Of a DNA stretch of 64,000 bases, positions 58,676 to 64,000 are shown in pieces (the first letter of the stretch is position 1; each line of letters begins with the position of its first letter). The notes beneath the pieces are model-generated. The model saw only the letters and a list, made by a program, of their open reading frames with translations, made no database searches and was not told the DNA's origin. The DNA comes from Actinoplanes nipponensis (GTDB lineage Bacteria > Actinomycetota > Actinomycetes > Mycobacteriales > Micromonosporaceae): the NCBI RefSeq assembly GCF_016862275.1, contig NZ_BOMQ01000060.1, positions 1-64,000 on the forward strand, given 5' to 3'. The translations under genes and the position numbers were made by a program.

Positions 58676-59514
58676 GCGCGCCCCTGCGTCTCGCTATCGG
58701 CCAAACCCGGGTGACCACCGACCCGCAGCGCAACGGTGCCACGATCCGGGCAGCGATGCGCGCCGCCGCCGCTGCAGGCGCCCAGCTGATTCAGCTGCCA
58801 GAGGGTGCTCTCACCGGCTACGTCGGCCCGGCCAAGCGCCACTACGCCGGCTGGCGCATCGACTGGACCCCAGTCACCGAACAACTCGAGGGCACTATGG
58901 CCCTGGCCGCCGAGCTCGGTATCTGGGTAGTGGTCGGCGGTAACCACCGCCTCACCGGCGACCACCGGCCGCACAACAGCCTGTGGGTAATCAGCGGCCG
59001 CGGAGAGCTAATCGACCGCTACGACAAACGCTACCTGTCGCACAACGAGGTCACCGGCTTCTACACCCCCGGCACCCAGGCCCGCGTGGTCGAAGTTGAC
59101 GGCTGGCGCCTGGGCCTGTTGATCTGCATCGAGGTGAATTTCCCGGAGCTGTGGATGGAACTGGAGGAGCTTGAGGTCGACGCGGTGCTGTTCTCCACCT
59201 TCTCCGAGGACCCGATCTTCGAGGTGATCGCCCGCGGGTACGCCGCAACCCACGGGTTCTGGATCAGCACCGCCCTGCCGGCCCAATGCGCCGCATCGAT
59301 GCCGTCCTCGCTGATCGGCCCTGACGGCACCGTGCTGCGCCAAGCCGCCGCCGACGGTGAAGATCTGGTCATCACTGACCTCGATCGTGACGACCCGGCC
59401 TTTAACATCGCCTTGACCAAAGCCCGGCCCTGGCGGCGTGCCGCCCGGGCCGGCGACATCTACAGGGCAGCCCGCATCGATGATCCCCGCAGCACCGACC
59501 GCACCTGCATCTGA
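58672..59514 (+). CDS. Carbon-nitrogen hydrolase (nitrilase superfamily)
   Basis: 280 residues coupled to the creatininase gene. The catalytic triad Glu (E44 in 'LPEGALTGY'), Lys (K118, in 'YDKRYLSHNE') and Cys (C152, in 'LLICIEVNFPELW') is complete. Members hydrolyse amides or carbamoyl groups. With the creatininase and M28 proteins it makes three amide-cleaving enzymes in one short stretch, suggesting the peptide product is dismantled to a small molecule. This is an inference. Confidence 0.87.
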   Translation: MSAPLRLAIGQTRVTTDPQRNGATIRAAMRAAAAAGAQLIQLPEGALTGYVGPAKRHYAGWRIDWTPVTEQLEGTMALAAELGIWVVVGGNHRLTGDHRPHNSLWVISGRGELIDRYDKRYLSHNEVTGFYTPGTQARVVEVDGWRLGLLICIEVNFPELWMELEELEVDAVLFSTFSEDPIFEVIARGYAATHGFWISTALPAQCAASMPSSLIGPDGTVLRQAAADGEDLVITDLDRDDPAFNIALTKARPWRRAARAGDIYRAARIDDPRSTDRTCI

Positions 59515-60118
59515 CATAGGCCAGGCTCGCTTCTCAACTGCACCTCGTGGCGCTGTCGCGAGCTCGATGCTGATTCCGGGGCGGTGCGAAAATACGTCGA
59601 TCACCGGCGCGGTGCCCCGTCTCGCGGTCCACGCGACGGAGCACAGCGGTGAAGGCGACTACTCGGTGTCGTAATCGTCGTAGTTATCCGGATCCTGTGG
59701 CGGATCGTTGCGATCCGCAGCCTGTTGCGCCCGGTCATCGAAGTCGCTGGCAGCGGTCGGCGAGCTGGGATCGCGGACGGCGGCAGCACTGATGCGATCT
59801 GCTGCCTGGTGATCCATCGGTTCAAGTCGGGCCATGACGGTGTCCTCCGTCGGCTCATGCCCTCGGTTACGCCTGGGGCTTCTCGCACTCGCACCGCACC
59901 ATGCGGCCGGGTGATCTGATCCCGCGGGCTACGTCGGCGCCGGGCCCGCGTCCTACGGGCTGCCCGTGCTGGTCACCGCGCACGAGATGTCCGGTGGGAT
60001 CAGCCGGAGAGTCGCACCTCGTGAATCCGGCTAAGGAATGCCGGTCCCTTCCGATAGTGATCACGCTACGCCCTCCGCCGTGAAGGGGTCCGTCCAATGC
60101 CGTTAACTAGAACGTCCG
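59515..60118. other. Stretch between nitrilase and phosphotransferase genes
   Basis: About 600 bases hold only the 58-residue gene above. I see no other coding frame with a ribosome site. Both flanking gene ends point inward, apart from that small gene. Confidence 0.5.
59659..59835 (-). CDS. 58-residue acidic hypothetical protein
   Basis: From an ATG at 59835 with a GGAGG site 8 bases upstream, this encodes a small polar protein beginning 'MARLEPMDHQAADRISAAAV' and ending in an acidic D/Y-rich tail. Two halves look like repeats of the same helix ('AADRISAAAVRDPSS' and 'RAQQAADRNDPPQ'), as in small actinobacterial SMP-like proteins. The clean ribosome site and coding-like composition support a real gene. 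Function unknown. Confidence 0.6.
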   Translation of the reverse strand: MARLEPMDHQAADRISAAAVRDPSSPTAASDFDDRAQQAADRNDPPQDPDNYDDYDTE

Positions 60119-60898
60119 TTACACGTTCCGCCCGCGGTGAGACGACCACGCGGCGAACCAGGAGGCGAGATCGCGCATCCAGGCGGCGCTGCTCTGCTGT
60201 GACTTACGCGCCCACTTCTCGGCGTTGCCTGTCACAAACAGGTCTACGACCTCGGGGTCCGTGTCAGCCCAGGTCGGGTGCTGTGCCAGCCACTGTTCGG
60301 CCTGTAACGGGGTGTGACCACTACCGATCAGCCAGGGGGCGAGCATAGCGAGTTCCAGCCACGGCGCGGCCTGGGTGGTGAACGCCCAGTCCACGACGCG
60401 TAGGCCGTTGGCGGTCACGATCAGGTTGGCCGGGTTCAGGTCGGTGTGCACGAGCGTGTCGCCGTGCAACTCCGGATGGTCGAATCCGAGTCGGGCGTGC
60501 GGGCGCAACCACGGCCCGTCCGGAGCGGGTTGGTCGGCGAGCTCGGACAGGGCCGCGGTGAGCAGGGGCAGATCGGGGCTGCCCGGTGACAGATCGCCGG
60601 GTCGGCCGTCACAGTGCTCGAACCCCGCCACCAGCCAGCCGTGTGCTTCGAGGTCCCAGAGCACCGCCGGGGCGTAACGCCGGTTGACGTTCCGGTTCGC
60701 CTGCACCTCGTAGCGCAGTGACCGCACGCCCAGCGGTGACGAGGCGCCTTTGACGAAGATCGGTCCACGCGGCCCGCTTAAGCTCACGGCGAGCTCGGCA
60801 TGATCGCCGGTAGCCGCCGGGAAGACTTTGGAGCCACCGGCCCGCCGCAGGATTTCCTGTGCCACTACAGGCGGTACCGCGGTCCAGCCACGAGTCAT
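60119..60898 (-). CDS. APH-family phosphotransferase
   Basis: 259 residues, GGAA-type ribosome site. Catalytic loop 'LVHTDLNPANLIV' (H-x-D-x4-N, Thr in place of Gly) and 'LRVVDWAFTTQAAPWLE' define the fold. It is the intact relative of the broken gene at 49730, sharing 'GDLSPGSPDLP'-like and 'TDLNPANL'-like segments. It is at the short end for the family and has a brief N-lobe. Substrate unknown. Confidence 0.82.
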   Translation of the reverse strand: MTRGWTAVPPVVAQEILRRAGGSKVFPAATGDHAELAVSLSGPRGPIFVKGASSPLGVRSLRYEVQANRNVNRRYAPAVLWDLEAHGWLVAGFEHCDGRPGDLSPGSPDLPLLTAALSELADQPAPDGPWLRPHARLGFDHPELHGDTLVHTDLNPANLIVTANGLRVVDWAFTTQAAPWLELAMLAPWLIGSGHTPLQAEQWLAQHPTWADTDPEVVDLFVTGNAEKWARKSQQSSAAWMRDLASWFAAWSSHRGRNV

Positions 60899-61194
60899 CC
60901 GTCATTCCTTTGTGTGAGTCGACACCCTTAGCCTGATCCGGGTTGTCGAGGTGGCCTGCCGCTCAGCGCAGGGACGCGGCGCCAGCTTCTGCGTCCTACC
61001 GTGCATTTCGACAACCGGGGGAGGGCACCCCGCTATGACGCTGAAACAACTGCGCGACTCCGACCTGACACCGGTCCAGCAGACTCCGCTGTCGTACCCG
61101 CGCAGCTGCGCCGTAAGGTACCGCGATGCCGGCGGAGCTTCATCGGGCTCGCGTCGAGCCGGAGGGCCCAGCCCCGCTCGGCTGAGCACATCTC

Positions 61195-61728
61195 CTAACG
61201 ATCGATGACGGGCTGGCCCATGCCCCGTGCTCCCGTGCTCACCTGCTCCACGTACGTGCCGTTGTGCAGATAGGCGACACCGCCGGACGTCCGCGCGGCC
61301 AGGGCAGCTTCCACCCGGTCGGCCGTATTGGCCGTGAACCGGTCCCGCAACTGGGAGCATTCGACGAACTCGACCGCGTCCAACTCTTCGGACTGCAGCT
61401 CGATCCCCGATAGGTCGGTCAGGACGCCCCCGTCGAACACGTAGCCGAACCACGCCTTGCGGACGGCGTTCGGAGCCACCCAATCCATCACCAGCAGCCG
61501 GCCCAACGCCACCTCAACCCCGAGCTCTTCGGCAATCTCTCGAGCGCAACACACGTGCGGCGGCTCGTCGGCCTCCATGATGCCGCCCGGCACGTTCCAC
61601 CACGTCCGATAATTCGGCTTCACCGCCAGTACCGCAGTGCCCGCAGGATTGGTGATCAACGCGCTCGCCGAGGACAGGAAACTCGGCAGAGTCGCGTACC
61701 ACTGTGCCGGCTCCAACCATTTACCCAC
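61195..61728 (-). CDS. NUDIX hydrolase
   Basis: 177 residues from a GTG at 61728. NUDIX box 'GGIMEADEPPHVCCAREIAEELGV' matches G-x5-E-x7-R-E-x2-E-E-x-G, and 'LGRLLVMDWVAPNA' follows. It is a close relative of the NUDIX protein at 44799. TAGCGT, a good -10, lies only 7 bases before the GTG, so the transcript is probably leaderless. It is divergent from the NYN-domain gene. Confidence 0.85.
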   Translation of the reverse strand: MGKWLEPAQWYATLPSFLSSASALITNPAGTAVLAVKPNYRTWWNVPGGIMEADEPPHVCCAREIAEELGVEVALGRLLVMDWVAPNAVRKAWFGYVFDGGVLTDLSGIELQSEELDAVEFVECSQLRDRFTANTADRVEAALAARTSGGVAYLHNGTYVEQVSTGARGMGQPVIDR

Positions 61729-61823
61729 GCCCGTGACGCTACGCGTTGCGGCAGGGGGAGGTTCGGTTGCAGACCGCGCGCCGGTCCGGACTGTCGGCAA
61801 GCGGAATGCCCATAATGTTCGGT
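61729..61823. promoter_or_regulatory. Divergent promoter region with two leaderless-type -10 boxes
   Basis: On the minus strand TAGCGT (61741-61736) precedes the NUDIX GTG by 7 bases. On the plus strand CATAAT (61811-61816) precedes the NYN ATG by 7 bases. No ribosome site is seen for either, fitting leaderless mRNAs, which are common in actinobacteria. Confidence 0.6.
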
Positions 61824-62642
61824 ATGGCGGGTGTGAGTGATACGAGGCAGGCCGATCCCGCGGAGCGTGGCAGCCCACAGCGGACCTGGCCGCCGAAGAG
61901 TGGGGGCGTTCTCCTCATCGACCTGGAGAACATGATCGGCCGCAATGCCAAGTCCAGCGTCCTGGCCGCACGCATCCCGGTGCTGATCGACCGGGCCGGG
62001 CCCACCGTTACGGCGGTCGCCGCGTGCGCCGGCAACCGGATCACCCCAGCCGGTATGAAGATCCTGAAGGACAACGGCATCGAACTGCTCACCGTGGATT
62101 GGTCGAAGGACGCCGCCGACGACGCGCTGCTGGCCGAAGCGCAGCGCAGGGCGGACGCCGGGTGCAGCCGGTTCGTGGCCGCGTCTAACGACAGCCGGTT
62201 CGCTCGGCTCGCCGATCTCGGCGACCTGGAGGTCCTGATCTGGGCGACGCAGAAGCCCCGCACGGCCTACATCGAGCGTGCTGTCCAGGTCTACCGGTTG
62301 CCAGTCCCCGCAGCGGCCTCCACCGTAGCGAGCACAACGCCGAGGAAGGCGCCAGCCGACCCCTCCGGAAAAGCCGGCGCCGTACGCGAAAGCCGTAGGC
62401 CCGTGTCCGCCACAACCAAGGTCATTCCGTCGACGCACAACGCCGCGCCCGACACGAGGTCTGAGCGGCCCGCTTCGGACCACCCATCAGTGCTGGCGCC
62501 ATGGGGCTTTGCCATGCCACCGGCGGCCCGGCCGGTACTGGCGGGCGTGGGCGTGCTCGTCGCCGGGCTTCTCTTCGGTACCGGTGCAGCGCTCGGTGAG
62601 CTGACCGTACGCCATCTGCACCGCCAGCTCACCCTTCGTTGA
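61824..62642 (+). CDS. NYN-domain (PIN-like) protein with C-terminal membrane helix
   Basis: 272 residues from the ATG at 61824, chosen for the adjacent CATAAT box; an upstream ATG would start in the promoter. 'GGVLLIDLENMIGRN' and 'DAADDALLAEAQRR' carry the acidic residues of NYN/LabA-type nucleases. A disordered linker of about 90 residues follows, then a hydrophobic helix near the end ('VLAGVGVLVAGLLFGTGAAL') that would tether it to the membrane. It probably acts on RNA. Specific targets unknown. Confidence 0.78.
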   Translation: MAGVSDTRQADPAERGSPQRTWPPKSGGVLLIDLENMIGRNAKSSVLAARIPVLIDRAGPTVTAVAACAGNRITPAGMKILKDNGIELLTVDWSKDAADDALLAEAQRRADAGCSRFVAASNDSRFARLADLGDLEVLIWATQKPRTAYIERAVQVYRLPVPAAASTVASTTPRKAPADPSGKAGAVRESRRPVSATTKVIPSTHNAAPDTRSERPASDHPSVLAPWGFAMPPAARPVLAGVGVLVAGLLFGTGAALGELTVRHLHRQLTLR

Positions 62643-62656
62643 ATTCAGCGCTCCGA

Positions 62657-62684
62657 GGCCGGGGCCGTGCCGCGGTCCCCGGCC
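62657..62684 (+). terminator. Hairpin after the NYN gene
   Basis: GGCCGGGG (62657-62664) and CCCCGGCC (62677-62684) pair perfectly over 8 bases around a 12-base loop, 15 bases after the NYN stop. No U-tract follows. Confidence 0.5.
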
Positions 62685-63017
62685 AACCAGAGATGCCGAA
62701 GACCGTTGACAGGATCGAATCCTTCGGTGCATTCGGGCAGGTCAATCACACTTCAAAATGCACGCGCCCGGCCGGATGATCTGCTTCTCGAACGGACTCG
62801 CCGCGCCCGTACCAGCCAACGAATTAGCACGTCCGTTCCACAAGGGAGGACGCGCTGCCGTGATCTTGGAAACCACTTACCTCGGGCTCGCAGCTCCCTG
62901 ACCTGCAGTTTCTGATATCGCAGTATTCGCTGGGATAGCACATATGTACGTAGCCACATTTTTGTCGTACCCACCTGCCAAACTCCTGCCCGAATCAGAA
63001 ACACCTTGGGGAGGATC
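62685..63017. other. Intergenic region before the DUF2397-like gene
   Basis: 333 bases with lower GC than the flanks. It contains a TTGACA (62706-62711) with weak -10 partners and ends in a GGGGAGG ribosome site just before 63018. No further gene is supported. Confidence 0.5.
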
Positions 63018-64000
63018 ATGAACGCGGACTGGTGGCGGGGCATCGAGCCGGATATGTGGAGGTTTGCCGGGGAGCCTCGTGGTGACGCCCGCGAAGACTA
63101 CGCGGCTGTCCTGTCTGCGTTGCTCCGGCTCAGCGGCACCTCTGCGATGTCCACCATGCAGGACATCGCGGCGCAGATGGCCCAGGAGGGCTATCAGGAG
63201 CCGATGACCTCGGAGCTTCTTCGCGATCGCCTGGACGAGCTGGTTCAGATGCGGCTTGTTCTGGTGTTCCTGAGCCCGACGGCAGCGCGAGAGGATTTGC
63301 GGGACGGCAACCGCAGACAGGAAGCGTGGTCGCTCAGTAAAAAGGGCCGCATTATCGTGCGGTCGGTCCGGGATGCAATTAATGATCTTAACCGTGTGCT
63401 CGCCCTGCCGCCGCGTTTAATCGATTCTATCCAAGAAACGTTGCGTCAGCTGCTCCTGCACTTTCACGACGAGCCAATGCGGCTGGCATTGGATGTTGCG
63501 GCGGTGCGGTCACATGTCGCGCAGCTCCTCAATGCTGCTGGTGACTACTACGAGGCGACTCGCATGCTCAACCAGCACGACGTCACCGATGATGAGGTGT
63601 TCGGCGAGAGCCGGCGCCGGATCATGACGGTGCTGCGGCAGTTCGTTCAGCACACGCAAGCGGCGCTCGTTCCCCTACGGCGCAGTTTGGACGACGTCCG
63701 CCTGACGGGGTACGACGTCATTGCCGAGGCCGCCGCTCCGGGCGCCGGCGCAGTGTTCGCTGACACCACAGCCTGGGTCGATGACGCAGTGACGCAGCTG
63801 AAAAGTCTGGACGCATGGTTCGTGCAGGGCGGCAACATCGACAAGATCATCGACTCGGCGAACTTTGCCATCGACGCCCTGCTGTCTGCCATCATGCGTC
63901 GCTACCATGCCGCCCACCGCGCGAGTGATCTTGCCGCGGACTTCCGGCAGCTGGCCTACATGATTCACGCCCAGGAGAACGACTCCGACGCGTATGCGGT
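63018..64000 (+). CDS. DUF2397/JetA-like protein (truncated by window edge)
   Basis: At least 327 residues, open to the window edge with no stop, starting at an ATG with GGGGAGG just upstream. The N-terminal ~120 residues look like winged-helix modules ('LLRDRLDELVQMRLVLVF', 'QEAWSLSKKGRIIVRSVRDA'). The middle is helical, and the end 'FADTTAWVDDAVTQLKSLDAW' with 'HRASDLAADFRQLAYMIHA' resembles the kleisin-like DUF2397 (TIGR02677) proteins, the JetA of type III Wadjet-like anti-plasmid systems. The partner genes (DUF2398, a large SMC-like protein, DUF2399) would lie beyond the edge. I base this on motif memory, so confidence is moderate. Confidence 0.6.
   Translation, partial: MNADWWRGIEPDMWRFAGEPRGDAREDYAAVLSALLRLSGTSAMSTMQDIAAQMAQEGYQEPMTSELLRDRLDELVQMRLVLVFLSPTAAREDLRDGNRRQEAWSLSKKGRIIVRSVRDAINDLNRVLALPPRLIDSIQETLRQLLLHFHDEPMRLALDVAAVRSHVAQLLNAAGDYYEATRMLNQHDVTDDEVFGESRRRIMTVLRQFVQHTQAALVPLRRSLDDVRLTGYDVIAEAAAPGAGAVFADTTAWVDDAVTQLKSLDAWFVQGGNIDKIIDSANFAIDALLSAIMRRYHAAHRASDLAADFRQLAYMIHAQENDSDAYA

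Noticed and set aside
61035..61208. 57-codon frame starting 'MTLKQLRDSDLTPVQQTPL' after a GGGGGAGGG stretch
   Set aside because: It has a ribosome-like site but no family resemblance, a low-complexity second half, and its end overlaps the convergent NUDIX gene; left as undecided and not annotated.

Overview
The window is high-GC DNA with GTG/ATG starts, ATGA/GTGA stop-start overlaps and actinomycete-type families: a DUF574 methyltransferase, a NIT-domain sensor kinase with a roadblock protein, FxLD lanthipeptide genes and many helix-turn-helix regulators with helical-repeat tails. It is chromosomal (or large-replicon) sequence of a filamentous actinomycete. Micromonosporaceae-like is my best guess, but the genus cannot be fixed from what I can see. 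I saw no rRNA, tRNA, CRISPR array or intact insertion sequence.

Region 1 (59-15405, all minus strand) reads as one long transcription unit of 14 genes, many coupled by ATGA overlaps. From its 5' end: a small unknown protein, a nitrate/nitrite-sensing-type histidine kinase, a roadblock/LC7 protein, a branched-chain-amino-acid-type binding lipoprotein, a methyltransferase, a fused LivH-LivM permease, a fused LivG-LivF ATPase, a one-helix membrane protein, two helical-repeat proteins, a DUF574 methyltransferase, a protein with a duplicated CxxC module, a membrane-anchored CU044_5270-like protein and a terminal unknown. It looks like a conservon-type sensor wired to an uptake system.

Region 2 (15406-32583) is an accessory region. 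It holds a radical SAM/SPASM enzyme, a thymidylate-kinase-like enzyme and an endonuclease/exonuclease/phosphatase-fold enzyme in one operon, convergent with a CYTH enzyme. It also holds three paralogous XRE regulators (19389, 22701, 29800) with nearly the same N-terminus and divergent C-termini, followed or flanked by a phosphotransferase, a HAD hydrolase and a 2H phosphoesterase. Copies of an operator built from TTGTCGGA units, repeated every 10-11 bp and facing a CCGACAA half-site, lie before the radical SAM operon, all three XRE genes and the lanthipeptide operon. Between them are an epimerase, a GNAT, an asparaginase, an alpha/beta hydrolase and a fourth XRE regulator.

Region 3 (32584-49669) is a class I FxLD lanthipeptide cluster: a 51-residue precursor (33836-33991) followed by a hairpin, LanB, LanC, a SpaB_C-type protein, an ABC exporter, an MFS protein and three PCMT-type methyltransferases. 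A co-directional row of small-molecule and nucleotide enzymes follows (NUDIX, nucleotidyltransferase, phosphotransferase, P-loop kinase, DnaQ-like exonuclease, YdcF, GNAT).

Region 4 (49730-59514) starts with a broken phosphotransferase gene, a phosphotransferase and a regulator read leftwards. A 57-residue peptide gene reads rightwards, followed by a 15-bp-stem hairpin, a PP-loop ATP pyrophosphatase, a 2-oxoglutarate/Fe(II) oxygenase, an M28/DUF4910-like aminopeptidase, a creatininase-family and a nitrilase-family hydrolase, with a CDP-alcohol phosphotransferase on the other strand. This has the architecture of a peptide-based biosynthetic cluster that I do not recognise. It is the best candidate for an undescribed system.

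Region 5 (59515-64000) holds a 58-residue acidic protein, a phosphotransferase, a divergent NUDIX/NYN pair with leaderless-type promoters and, running off the right edge, a protein resembling DUF2397/JetA of type III Wadjet-like anti-plasmid systems.
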